Positions 23,651 through 32,843 of a stretch of 64,000 nucleotides of DNA are shown here, in pieces. The stretch comes from Salinilacustrithrix flava (GTDB lineage: Bacteria > Actinomycetota > Acidimicrobiia > Acidimicrobiales > Salinilacustritrichaceae), in assembly GCA_024128875.1 (NCBI GenBank), contig JAMYFF010000003.1, positions 186,001 to 250,000 on the forward strand, written 5' to 3'. The notes below the pieces were generated by a model that saw nothing but the letters and a program-made list of their open reading frames with translations, made no database searches and was not told the origin of the DNA. Position numbers and translations under genes: made by a program. Positions within the stretch are counted from its first letter, which is position 1; each line of letters begins with the position of its first letter.

Positions 23651-24811
23651 TCACCACTTCTCGGGCGGCACGATCGCGAGACCGACAGGCACCAACCGCT
23701 CACGCCCGTCGCTCGGACGGTTCCGCACGCACCACCCCTGGGCGCACGACGTCACCATCGTCGAGGACCCACCGCCGTCGAGGTTGATGCCGTGGGTCGC
23801 CCCGAGCCGCTCCAGCAGCTCCCGTGACTCGTCCAGCGTGAGTCCGCGGCTGTGGGCCTGGCGGCCGTCGACGACGACGAACCACATCGAGCCGGCGTCG
23901 TCCCATCCCACGAGCGTCCGGGGGTGCAGGCCGGTGACCTTGCCGTCGATCTGATCGAGCTCGGTGGCCACGCCGCCCGCGAGCAGGGGCGGGTGCCCGG
24001 ACACCGCCATCTCGAGCCCGGCCGGCGACTCCACGACGAGGTCGAGGGGCACGTCGGCGTTGTCCCTGGCGAAGGCCCACAGGACGTGCGCGCCCATGCC
24101 CGATCCGCTCAGCACGGCGCCGCGGCGTGGGATGGTGGCGTTCCCGCCGGTCTCGAGGCGCAGGACCGTGGCCCGCTGGCGGACCCCGCCGGTCCACTGC
24201 GGCGTGGGCGCCCGCACGACGAGCTCCACCGTCCCGGGCGGGGAGCCGGTGCTGGCCCCGAAGTTCTTGTCGTGCAGCGTGATCTGGTCGCGCCGGGTGC
24301 CGATGTTGACGCCCGTGATCGGCAGCTGCTGGAGGCCCTCCGGCCGGAGCGCCTCGAGCCGGGCCGACCACTCGATCGGGCCGGTCTGCATGCGGCCGTC
24401 CTGGATCTTGAGCTGGTACTGGTGGTCGGTGGGCGACTGCACGAACTGGAACTTGCGCACCACCGCGCCGTGGGGCATGTGGCAGGTCGGGCAGGTGGCG
24501 AAGTTGGCGTTGATGCAGGCCACCGAGCCGGTGCGGGCGCACATCGACGAGACCGTCTCGCGCGTGCTGCCCACCCGCCCGGCGGACACGACCGGCTTCA
24601 CCCGGACCGGGGCGCCCGGGTGCACGTGCACCACGTGGGTCCGGACGGGTGTCGGCTCCTGCACGATCGTGAACTCGACGCCCTCCCAGAGCACGTCGCG
24701 GGCCAGCAGCTCCCAGCCCCACTCGTGCTCGCCGGACGCGGACGGCCCCAGGCCGAGCAGCGCGACGACCAGGCCGGCGAGCACCAGCTGACGGATCCGC
24801 CTCGCGGACAT
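23651..24811 (-). CDS. Secreted phosphodiester glycosidase-domain (NAGPA-like) protein
   Basis: A 386-residue protein. The signal peptide is residues 1-27 (ARRIRQLVLAGLVVALLGLG, cleavage after ASG). The domain from about 45 shows CINANFATC near its start, ITLHDKNFGASTG in the middle and a C-terminal GINLDGGGSSTMV. These are marks of the phosphodiester glycosidase family related to the mammalian uncovering enzyme. It probably removes N-acetylglucosamine 1-phosphodiester caps from surface glycans. Several cysteines (CPTCHMP and two flanking) may form disulfides outside the cell. The start ATG at 24811 has GGAGG five nt upstream. Confidence 0.88.
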   Translation of the reverse strand: MSARRIRQLVLAGLVVALLGLGPSASGEHEWGWELLARDVLWEGVEFTIVQEPTPVRTHVVHVHPGAPVRVKPVVSAGRVGSTRETVSSMCARTGSVACINANFATCPTCHMPHGAVVRKFQFVQSPTDHQYQLKIQDGRMQTGPIEWSARLEALRPEGLQQLPITGVNIGTRRDQITLHDKNFGASTGSPPGTVELVVRAPTPQWTGGVRQRATVLRLETGGNATIPRRGAVLSGSGMGAHVLWAFARDNADVPLDLVVESPAGLEMAVSGHPPLLAGGVATELDQIDGKVTGLHPRTLVGWDDAGSMWFVVVDGRQAHSRGLTLDESRELLERLGATHGINLDGGGSSTMVTSCAQGWCVRNRPSDGRERLVPVGLAIVPPEKW

Positions 24812-24893
24812 CCCCACCTCCGCACGGGGTCGCCCCCGGCGGTCGACCTCTGGCGGAACAGTGTGGCAGGCCCTGCGGTACCGTGGCGGTGGT

Positions 24894-25079
24894 ATGCCTC
24901 AGGGACCAGAGCTCATCATCATCCTCATCGTGATCCTGTTGCTGTTCGGCGGCGCCAAGCTGCCCAAGCTGGCCCGCTCCCTCGGTCAGGCCCAGAACGA
25001 GTTCAAGCGCGGGCTGAAGGACGGCGCCGAGAACCACGACGCGGACGACACCACCACCGAGCGCACCAAGGACGCCTGA
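24894..25079 (+). CDS. tatA: Sec-independent protein translocase TatA
   Basis: A 61-residue TatA/TatE protein that assembles the twin-arginine translocation pore. It has an N-terminal membrane helix (LIIILIVILLLFGGAKLPKL), the FGG-x-KLP hinge, an amphipathic helix (LARSLGQAQNEFKRGLK) and an acidic tail. ATG at 24894 (MPQGPELIII) gives the standard form. It sits alone, 67 bp before sufC and its operator; tatB and tatC are not in the window. Confidence 0.95.
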   Translation: MPQGPELIIILIVILLLFGGAKLPKLARSLGQAQNEFKRGLKDGAENHDADDTTTERTKDA

Positions 25080-25109
25080 ACGGCGCCAGCGGGACGCTCG
25101 TCACACCCA

Positions 25110-25133
25110 TTATCACTACGGCCGTAGTGGTAA
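25110..25133. promoter_or_regulatory. 24-bp operator-like palindrome before sufC-sufS-sufU
   Basis: Half-sites TTATCACTACGG and CCGTAGTGGTAA form a palindrome with one mismatch, centred on GGCC, ending 13 bp before the sufC ATG. The same core, TA-y-GGCC-r-TA with flanking TTA and AAT, occurs upstream of sufB (37620-37645). A shared iron-sulfur-sensing repressor (a SufR or Rrf2 type) is the likely binder; no such gene is in the window. Confidence 0.7.
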
Positions 25134-25146
25134 TACACTGACGGAC

Positions 25147-25928
<782 letters not shown>

Positions 25929-25932
<4 letters not shown>

Positions 25933-27188
25933 GCGAGGCGGGCACCACCGGGTCGGCCCGCCTCGACGTCGCCCGGATCCGCAAGGACTTCCCGATCCTG
26001 TCCCGCGACATCCGGGGCACCCGGCTCGTCTACCTGGACTCGGCCAACACCTCCCAGAAGCCCCAATCGGTGCTCGACGCCATGGACCACTACTACGAGC
26101 GGTCCAACGCCAACGTCCACCGCGGCACCTACCTCATCGCCCAGGAGGCCACCGAGGCGATCGAGGGCGCCCGTGGCATCGTGCGGCGCTTCATCGGCGC
26201 CCCGTCGGACCGCAACGTGGTCTTCACCAAGAACGCCACCGAGGCGATGAACCTGGTGGTCCGCGCATGGGGCACCAAGCACCTCCGCGAGGGCGACGCC
26301 GTCGTGCTCACCGAGATGGAGCACCACGCCAACATCGTCCCCTGGCACCAGCTGGCCGAGGCCATCGGCATCGAGCTGCGCTGGATCCCGGTGACCGACG
26401 AGGGCCACCTCGACGTCGGTGATCTCGACCGCCTCCTCGACGGCGCCAAGGTGCTGTCCTTCACGGCCATGTCCAACGTGCTCGGCACGGTGACGCCTGT
26501 GGCCGAGCTCGTCGCCAAGGCCCACGACGCCGGCGCCATCGCCATCGTCGACGCCAGCCAGCACGTGCCCCACATCACCACCGACGTGCAGGCCTGGGGC
26601 GCTGACTTCGTGGCCTTCACCGGCCACAAGCTGCTCGGCCCCACCGGCATCGGCGTGCTCTACGGCACCGAGGAGATCCTCGAGGCCACCCCGCCGTTCC
26701 TGGGCGGCGGCGAGATGATCCTCAACGTCACCAAGGACGGCTTCACCCACACCGAGCTGCCCTGGAAGTTCGAGGCCGGCACGCCCATGATCGCCGAGGC
26801 CGTCGGCCTCGGCGCGGCGTGCGAGTACCTCACCGGGCTCGGCATGGACGCCGTGCGCCAGCACGAGGTCGAGCTCACCGCCTACACGCTGCGCACCCTG
26901 ACCGAGCGCTTCGGCGACGACGTCACCATCCACGGCCCGAGCGAGCCCGCCGCTCGGGGCGGCGTGTTCTCCTTCGCCTACAAGGACATCCACCCTCACG
27001 ACCTGACCCAGGTGTTCGACGAGCACGGTGTCTGCGTGCGGGCCGGCCACCACTGCGCCAAGCCGCTCATGCGCGCCCTCGGCGTGAACGCCACCGCACG
27101 GGCCTCGCTCTACGTGTACAACGACACCGACGACATCGACGCCCTCGCCGACGCCATGGATGCGGCCGGCCAGTTCTTCAGCTTCTAA
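25929..27188 (+). CDS. sufS: Cysteine desulfurase SufS
   Basis: PLP enzyme that takes sulfur from cysteine and hands it to SufU. The 419-residue protein shows the class V aminotransferase layout: YLDSANTSQKPQSVLDAM, TEMEHHANIVPWH (cofactor-stacking His), IVDASQHVPH, and the PLP lysine Lys234 in TGHKLLGPTGIG. Catalytic Cys376 lies in VRAGHHCAKPLM. ATG 25929 overlaps the sufC stop. It ends 10 bp before sufU. Confidence 0.95.
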
Positions 27189-27198
27189 GGACCCACGG

Positions 27199-27711
27199 AT
27201 GCCAGGACTCGAAGACCTCTACCGCGAGATCATCCTCGACCACTACCGGTCGCCCCGGAACAAGGGCGAGCTGGAGAGCCCCCCGGCCACCCGGGTCGAG
27301 GGCTTCAACCCGCTGTGCGGGGACGAGATCGTGGTCTACGTCGACGTCGAGGACGACACCGTCAAGGACATCCGCATCGGCGGCCAGGGCTGCTCGATCA
27401 GCCAGTCGTCGGCGTCGATGATGTCGGCGGCGGTGAAGGGCAAGTCGCTCGCCGAGGTCAAGGGCCTCACCAAGGCGTTCAAGGCCATGATGTCCATCCA
27501 CGAGCAGAGCCTCGACGGCGAGGGCGAGGGGCTCGAGGAGTCCGGCGAGTCCGGCATCGACCCCAGCGAGATCGCCGACGTGCCCGAAGAGGTCAAGCTC
27601 GGCGACCTCGAGGCCCTTCGCGGCGTGGTGAAGTTCCCGGTGCGCATCAAGTGCGCCACCCTCTCGTGGAACACCCTGGCCCAGGGCATCGACGAGGCGA
27701 CCGCAGGCTGA
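27199..27711 (+). CDS. sufU: Zinc-dependent sulfurtransferase SufU
   Basis: Accepts persulfide sulfur from SufS on a zinc-bound cysteine and passes it to SufB. The 170 residues include Cys40 (NPLCGDEI, with Asp42), Cys65 (GQGCSISQSSASMM) and a final Cys (RIKCATLSW), the zinc/sulfur set. An acidic insertion (EGEGLEESGESGID) is typical of SufU compared with IscU. ATG at 27199 (MPGLEDLYREI) follows sufS after 10 bp. Confidence 0.95.
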   Translation: MPGLEDLYREIILDHYRSPRNKGELESPPATRVEGFNPLCGDEIVVYVDVEDDTVKDIRIGGQGCSISQSSASMMSAAVKGKSLAEVKGLTKAFKAMMSIHEQSLDGEGEGLEESGESGIDPSEIADVPEEVKLGDLEALRGVVKFPVRIKCATLSWNTLAQGIDEATAG

Positions 27712-27718
27712 ACCGACC

Positions 27719-29824
27719 TCAGTCGGCGGTGCGCTCCGTCGACGGCGCCACCCGCACGGTGCCGCGCTCGCTGCGCTTCACCTCGTAGAGCATCTTGTCG
27801 GCGCGGTCGATGAACTCGTCCGGGCGCTCGCCCTGCTCGGGGATGGCGATGCCGACCGACAGGCCGGCGCCGAAGTCCGCCATCACCGACGCCGCCGCCT
27901 CGCACATGCGGCGGCCGACGTCGGCCGCGCCCTCGGGGTCGACGTCCTGGAGGAGCGCGGCGAACTCGTCGCCGCCGATGCGGAACATGCGGTCCTCGCT
28001 GCGCAGCACGTCGTGCAAGACCGTGGCCAGGCTCCGCAGGGCGAAGTCGCCCGTGAGGTGGCCGTGGGTGTCGTTGATGATCTTCAGTCCGTCGACGTCG
28101 GCCATGGCCAGCGCCCAGCCGCCGCGCCGGCGAGCGCCCATGTTCGACAGCGCCTCCTGGAACGCCGCCAGGTTGCCGAGGCCGGTGAGGGTGTCGACGG
28201 TGGCCTGGGTGCGCAGGTCGTCGACCAACATGACCATGTCGAGGGCCCGACCGAGACCGCTGGCCAGCAGCTCGATCGCCTCGCGGACGTCGAGCGCGAG
28301 CGACATCGGGGCGTGGTCGGCCAGCAGCAGCAGCCCGACGCCGCGCTCGCCCGAGCGCACGGGCAGCACCACGACCGATGACGCTCCGGCCTCGCACAGC
28401 TTCGCCAGCTCGGGGCGCATGCCCGAGCGCTCGGCGGCCACGAAGCAGCTCGACGCGGTCCCGACGTGGTCGAGCAGGCGACGCAGGGTCTCGGGGCTGA
28501 GCTGGCGCAGCTCCGGGGCGAGAGGTCCTTGGAGTGACTTGATGTCGAGGCCGGTGGTGCCGGGCAGCGCGAACATCGTCGAAGACATCCCCCCGACGAG
28601 TCCGGCGAGGCGGGCGGCGGCGATCTCGACCTGGTGGACGTCGGTGAGCAGTGCCAGCTCGTTCGTGGCCCGGGCCAGCACGTGCATGGCGGTCGCGGCA
28701 CGGGGTGCTCCGACCTCGGCGATCCGAGTGCCGGCGAGCCCGACCAGCTCGATGAGGTGGGACTCCTGCTCGGCGGTGAAGCCGGACGCACTGACGACGG
28801 TGGCCACGCCCACCGCACGGTCGGAGACGTGGATCGCGTGGGCGAGGCGCTTTCCGCCGCCGTGGGGATCGTCGCCGTGCACCAGTCCGCCGGCCCGGAA
28901 CGCCGAGCCCAGGAGGCCGGACCGGACCGGGATCCCGTCGATCACCTCGGCGTGGCCGTCCTCGGCCACGCAGCGCAGGAGGCCGTCGCGCTCGTAGTAC
29001 ACGGCCGAGCAGTCGCCGATGCGCTCGAGCTCGACCACCAGCTGCTCGGCGACGGCGTCGGCGTCGGCGGCGCCACCGAGGACCTCCTTGGCCGCGCGCA
29101 CCGTGTCGAGGACCAACGGTGGCCGTCGCCGGCGGGGGCTGGGCGGTGCCCAGTCGCCGGAGGGCTGGCCGAAGAGCGGTCCCCGGGCCAGCACGACACC
29201 GAGCGAGCGGAGCTCGTCGAGCTGGTCGTGGCGCTCGACACCCTCGGCGATGACGTGGATGCCCTCGTGCTCGGCGAAGGCGACGTAGGCCCGCACGACG
29301 GAGCGGTTGGCCGGATCGTGCACGATGTCGCGCACGATGGGCGGATCGAGCTTCACGAACGTGGGGCGCACCCGCGCGATGAGGGCCAGGCTCACACCGG
29401 AGGTGTTCTCGATGGAGAGGTGGATGCCGGCGGTGGCCAGCGCGTCGAGCTCGGAGGACAGGTCGATGAGCCGGTCGACCTCGGCACCCCGCACGTCGAC
29501 CACGACCCGCGAACCGAGCCGCTCGCACTCCTCGTAGAGGCGGGGGTCGCCCAGCAGGTCGGCGCTGACGTGGACGAAGACGAGGCCGTCGTCGGGTGGT
29601 GACCCGGCGGCTTCGAGCGAGGCGAGCACGGCGAGGCCGCCGTCGGGGGCGTCCTCGACCCAGCGGTGGGGGTGGGCCTCCCAGCCGATGGGGCGTCCGG
29701 TGCGGAGATCGACGATGGGCTGGAAGCGAGCGCGGCGGACCGGGGCCCCGACAGCGTCGTCGGGCCCAGCCTGCGCTGAGGCCTCTCGCCCGCTTGTCAC
29801 GCCGTCCTCCACGTCGTTCCGCAC
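27719..29824 (-). CDS. EAL-GAF-GAF-GGDEF cyclic-di-GMP signalling protein
   Basis: A 701-residue protein with, in order, an EAL-like domain (about 30-225), two GAF-type sensor domains (about 245-385 and 395-525) and a C-terminal GGDEF domain (544-690). The cyclase site IGGDEF (616-621) is intact, and the product-inhibition site RSED lies just before it. The EAL domain is degenerate. The ExL motif reads EAH, and the DDFGTG loop is replaced by IENTSG, although KLD and AEGVE survive. It is therefore probably a diguanylate cyclase with a non-catalytic, possibly nucleotide-sensing EAL. There is no membrane segment. The start is GTG at 29824. It is unrelated to the flanking suf genes. Confidence 0.9.
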   Translation of the reverse strand: MRNDVEDGVTSGREASAQAGPDDAVGAPVRRARFQPIVDLRTGRPIGWEAHPHRWVEDAPDGGLAVLASLEAAGSPPDDGLVFVHVSADLLGDPRLYEECERLGSRVVVDVRGAEVDRLIDLSSELDALATAGIHLSIENTSGVSLALIARVRPTFVKLDPPIVRDIVHDPANRSVVRAYVAFAEHEGIHVIAEGVERHDQLDELRSLGVVLARGPLFGQPSGDWAPPSPRRRRPPLVLDTVRAAKEVLGGAADADAVAEQLVVELERIGDCSAVYYERDGLLRCVAEDGHAEVIDGIPVRSGLLGSAFRAGGLVHGDDPHGGGKRLAHAIHVSDRAVGVATVVSASGFTAEQESHLIELVGLAGTRIAEVGAPRAATAMHVLARATNELALLTDVHQVEIAAARLAGLVGGMSSTMFALPGTTGLDIKSLQGPLAPELRQLSPETLRRLLDHVGTASSCFVAAERSGMRPELAKLCEAGASSVVVLPVRSGERGVGLLLLADHAPMSLALDVREAIELLASGLGRALDMVMLVDDLRTQATVDTLTGLGNLAAFQEALSNMGARRRGGWALAMADVDGLKIINDTHGHLTGDFALRSLATVLHDVLRSEDRMFRIGGDEFAALLQDVDPEGAADVGRRMCEAAASVMADFGAGLSVGIAIPEQGERPDEFIDRADKMLYEVKRSERGTVRVAPSTERTAD

Positions 29825-29926
29825 ACCGGCCGGGCGGACCCCACGGTCCGCCGGTACGACAGGCGCTCTCCCAGGCGGGACTGTACGTGATCCGGATCCG
29901 TTGATTTCGGATTCTCAGCGCATCGG

Positions 29927-29947
29927 AGCGAACGCGCTGCGCGTTCG
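29927..29947 (-). terminator. Hairpin after sufC2
   Basis: GCGAACGCG and CGCGTTCGC pair perfectly (9 bp) around a 3-nt loop, 48 bp after the sufC2 stop. No T-run follows. Confidence 0.5.
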
Positions 29948-29994
29948 CGAGGACCAAAAGGGAGGAACTGGAACCTCCGCACGCTCCGGAGTGG

Positions 29995-30717
29995 TCAGCC
30001 CTCCGCGCCGTAGCCGGATGCCTCGAGCTCTTCGACGATCTCGGGGCCGCCGCTGCGCTCGATCCGGCCGGCGACGAGCACGTGCACCACATCGGGAACC
30101 AGCTCGCTGAACAGGCGCCGGTAGTGGGTGATGGCCAGCACGCCGAGACCTTCCTCGGTGAGCTGCTCGATGCGTCGGCTCACGTCGCGGAGGGCATCGA
30201 TGTCGAGGCCGGAGTCGATCTCGTCGAGGATCGCGATGCGAGGCCGAACCGTGGCCAGCTGCACCGTCTCGTTCCGCTTCTTCTCGCCGCCGGACAGGTC
30301 GACGTTGAGGGGCCGGTCGAGGAACCGGGCCTCGAAGCCGATGTTGGCGGCTTCGGCGGCGATGGTGCCGGCCACGGCGGCGGGGTCTCGCCCGGCCGCG
30401 ACGGCGGACTCGACCAGCATCTCCTCCAGGCGGACGCCGGGGACCTCGACCGGGTACTGCATCGCGAGGAACAGGCCGGCCTTGGCCCGCTCCCAGGCGG
30501 GCATGGCGAGCAGGTCGACGCCGTCGAGCGTGGCGGTGCCGCCGGTGACCGTGAAGCTGGGGTGGCCGGCGAGCACGCCGGACAGGGTGGACTTGCCGGC
30601 GCCGTTCGGGCCCATGACGGCGTGCACCTCGCCCGAGGAGACGGTGAGGTCGACGCCGTTCAGGATCTGCTTGCCCGCCACGTCGGCGGTCAGGCCCTTG
30701 ATCTCGAGGGTGCTCAT
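29995..30717 (-). CDS. sufC: Fe-S cluster assembly ATPase SufC (copy 2)
   Basis: A second SufC, 240 residues, with Walker A GPNGAGKST (36-44), Q-loop LAMQYPVEVPGV, signature LSGGEKKRNETV, Walker B ILDEIDSGLDID and H-loop ITHYRRLF. It ends the minus-strand unit sufD, Rieske, sufC2; its ATG overlaps the Rieske stop (ATGA). This is the order and partner set normally seen in a complete actinobacterial suf operon, so this may be the ancestral copy. The two copies differ throughout. Confidence 0.94.
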   Translation of the reverse strand: MSTLEIKGLTADVAGKQILNGVDLTVSSGEVHAVMGPNGAGKSTLSGVLAGHPSFTVTGGTATLDGVDLLAMPAWERAKAGLFLAMQYPVEVPGVRLEEMLVESAVAAGRDPAAVAGTIAAEAANIGFEARFLDRPLNVDLSGGEKKRNETVQLATVRPRIAILDEIDSGLDIDALRDVSRRIEQLTEEGLGVLAITHYRRLFSELVPDVVHVLVAGRIERSGGPEIVEELEASGYGAEG

Positions 30718-31028
30718 CGGTCCAGCTCCACGTACACGTCGCCGTCTTTCACGATCACTTCGTAGGTCGGGGTCGGCTTGGTGGCAGGGAGCACCGTCGG
30801 CACGCCGTCGTCGAGGCGGAAGGTGCTGCCGTGCTTCCAGCACTCGATGGTGCCGTCCTCGCAGTCGACCTCACCCTCGGACAGGGAGATGTCGGCGTGC
30901 GTGCAGCGATCGCCGATGACGTAGACGTCGTCGCCGCAGCGGACGATGGCCAGGCGGTGGCCGTCGATGTCAACCCGGATCGCACTGTCGGGGCCGACGT
31001 CGTCGAGGGAGCAGACGCGGGTGCTCAT
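30714..31028 (-). CDS. Rieske-type [2Fe-2S] ferredoxin
   Basis: A 104-residue non-haem Rieske protein. The cluster ligands are Cys42-x-His44 (DRCTHADISL) and Cys63-x2-His66 (ECWKHGSTF). In actinobacterial suf operons such a ferredoxin sits between sufD and sufC, as here, and is thought to supply electrons for cluster assembly. It overlaps both neighbours by 4 bases (ATGA). Confidence 0.93.
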   Translation of the reverse strand: MSTRVCSLDDVGPDSAIRVDIDGHRLAIVRCGDDVYVIGDRCTHADISLSEGEVDCEDGTIECWKHGSTFRLDDGVPTVLPATKPTPTYEVIVKDGDVYVELDR

Positions 31029-32287
31029 GGCATGGTCCTCTCGAGCTTGGCCTCGAGCGAGGCGCGAACCACGTCCTCGAGGCTGCCGAGGGCGAGTCCG
31101 TCGAGGACCTCGTCGAAGAAGCCTCGGACGATCAGGCGCTCGGCCCGGCCGGTGGGGACGCCGCGGCTCTCCAGGTAGAAGAGCTGCTCGGCATCGACGG
31201 GGCCGACGGTCGAGGCGTGGCTGCACTGCACCTCGTTGTTCTCGATCTCGAGGTTCGGCACCGACTCGGCCCAGGCATCGTCGGACAGCTTGATGTTGCG
31301 GTTGGTCTGGAAGGCCTGGGTCCCGCGGGCGGTGGGGCGGATCTTGATGAGGCCGGTGTAGACCGATGCGCCCTTCTCGCCCAGCGCCCCCTTGAACAGC
31401 AGGTTCGACGTCGTGTCGGGGGCGACGTGGTCCTGGAAGGTGCGGAAGTCGAGCAGCTGGGAGCCGTCGCCGAAGTAGGCGGCGGTGATCTCTCCGTGGG
31501 CGCCGCGCCCGGCGAGCGTGGTGTCGATGCGGGTGCGGGCGTAGTCGCCGCCGAAGGCCGCGGTGCCGGCGTGCAGCGTGCCGCCCTGGTCGACCGTGGA
31601 GGCCAGCCGGCCGATCTGCCAGGCGCCGTCGCCGAGGAGCTGGAGGGTGCGGTGGCGCAGCGTGGCGTCCCGCCCGACCCGCAGCTCGGTGACCGGGAGG
31701 GCCAGGGACTGCACGCCGTCGGGGCCGTGGTGGACCTCGACGACCGAGGCGCTGGACGCCTGGCCGAGCTCGACCACGAGGCGGGGGAAGGAGGCCACGC
31801 CCTCGGGACCGCTCGTGTGGACGACCACGACCTGGCCGGCGTCGGCGCCGGCCGGGACCTCGACGACGATCGGTGCGGCGAAGGCGTCGTGGAGCGCACC
31901 CAGCGCGTCGGTCGTGTCGCCGAGCACCGAGCCGAGGGGTCCATCAGCGGTCAGGTCGTCGCCGGTGGAGATCTGGACCTTCGAGCCGTCGGCGAGGTCG
32001 ACGCGGGTGATCTGGCCGGCCACGGTCCACACGACGGCGGACGCGCCGGCGGTGAGCTCGAGCAGCATGTCGGCCCGACCATGGTCGGCGCCGTCGGCGT
32101 CATCGGCGGTGCTGGGCCGGTAGCGATCGAGGGACAGGTCACCGATGCGGCTGTAGCGCCACACCTCCTCCTCGGCGGACGGGAGCTCGGCGCCGGCGAA
32201 GCGCTCGGCCGCTGCGCGGCGGCGGTCGACCAGCCACTGCGGCCCGGGGAGGGCAGCGGCGGCGTCGGGCGAGAACGTGGAGGTCAT
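31025..32287 (-). CDS. sufD: Fe-S cluster assembly scaffold SufD
   Basis: A 420-residue beta-helix scaffold partner of SufB. The C-terminal half carries the family blocks: GDGSQLLDFRTFQDHVAP, LFKGALGEKGASVYTGLIKI, and LEIENNEVQCSHASTVGPVDAEQLFYLESRG with the conserved Cys. The N-terminus (LPSAEEEVWRYSRIGDLSLD) is also typical. Its stop overlaps the Rieske ATG. Its partner sufB lies 4 kb away in a separate unit (36178-37575), with three unrelated genes between. Confidence 0.95.
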   Translation of the reverse strand: MTSTFSPDAAAALPGPQWLVDRRRAAAERFAGAELPSAEEEVWRYSRIGDLSLDRYRPSTADDADGADHGRADMLLELTAGASAVVWTVAGQITRVDLADGSKVQISTGDDLTADGPLGSVLGDTTDALGALHDAFAAPIVVEVPAGADAGQVVVVHTSGPEGVASFPRLVVELGQASSASVVEVHHGPDGVQSLALPVTELRVGRDATLRHRTLQLLGDGAWQIGRLASTVDQGGTLHAGTAAFGGDYARTRIDTTLAGRGAHGEITAAYFGDGSQLLDFRTFQDHVAPDTTSNLLFKGALGEKGASVYTGLIKIRPTARGTQAFQTNRNIKLSDDAWAESVPNLEIENNEVQCSHASTVGPVDAEQLFYLESRGVPTGRAERLIVRGFFDEVLDGLALGSLEDVVRASLEAKLERTMP

Positions 32288-32333
32288 CGTGGTCAGGGCG
32301 TCCCTCTGGGGAGAACGGGGGCGGGCGCGAAGC

Positions 32334-32367
32334 GGAGGTCGAGACGACCTCCGTACGGGCGAGCCTA
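32334..32367 (-). promoter_or_regulatory. Promoter region of sufD with GGAGGTCG dyad
   Basis: A perfect 8-bp dyad (GGAGGTCG-AGA-CGACCTCC, 32334-32352) lies downstream of a TAGGCT sequence (32362-32367, minus strand) that fits a -10 box. The dyad would fall in the early leader of sufD. It does not match the GGCC-centred palindromes of the other two suf units. It could alternatively be the terminator of the upstream Cys-rich gene. Confidence 0.35.
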
Positions 32368-32413
32368 CCGAGGGAACCCCGTCGTTCCCCAGCGCCGGAC
32401 GGGCCGTCCCGGC

Positions 32414-32782
32414 CTAGGAATCCTTCTTGCGCGACCGCTTGAACAGCCGCTTCCAGCGCGGCGACTCGGCCTCGCGGCGCTCCCGCTCCACGTCGGCCAC
32501 CATCTCGGCGCCGACCGCGTTCACGATGTCCTCGGCCGCGTCGAGCAGCGCCGCGATGGAGCCGTCGTCCTCGTCGAGCCCGGGCGGCTCCACCGGGGTC
32601 TCCGGGGTCACGAGCGTGCCGTGCTGCCAGTTCACGTCGACCAGGCGCGGGGCGTACTTCGGGCAGTCCTCGGGGCACCGCCACGGGGCGTGGGGCGCGA
32701 GGTCGAGGTCGCACTTCCGCACCGTGTCCCCGTTCGGGTACGTGCGGGATTCGAAGTACTTGCAGTCCTGCCGCATCGGCAT
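32414..32782 (-). CDS. Small four-cysteine protein upstream of sufD
   Basis: A 122-residue protein. The first 45 residues hold Cys7, Cys24, Cys36 and Cys40 (CKYFESRTYPNGD, then RKCDLDL, WRCPEDCPKYAP), a likely zinc or iron-sulfur site. The middle is an acidic helix (DDGSIAALLDAAEDIVNAVGAEMV) and the C-terminus is basic. ATG 32782 (MPMRQDC). I do not recognise a family. It lies 126 bp upstream of sufD on the same strand, so a part in cluster metabolism is possible but unproven. Confidence 0.78.
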   Translation of the reverse strand: MPMRQDCKYFESRTYPNGDTVRKCDLDLAPHAPWRCPEDCPKYAPRLVDVNWQHGTLVTPETPVEPPGLDEDDGSIAALLDAAEDIVNAVGAEMVADVERERREAESPRWKRLFKRSRKKDS

Positions 32783-32843
32783 GGGATCAGTGTGGCAGCC
32801 CCCTCCCCCGCTTCCTCGCGCGCGGATCGGGCAGGATCGGCGC

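Noticed and set aside
27336..30092. Long Arg/Pro-rich minus-strand frame over sufU and the GGDEF gene
   Set aside because: Composition typical of an out-of-frame shadow; the GGDEF frame in the same region has clear motifs.
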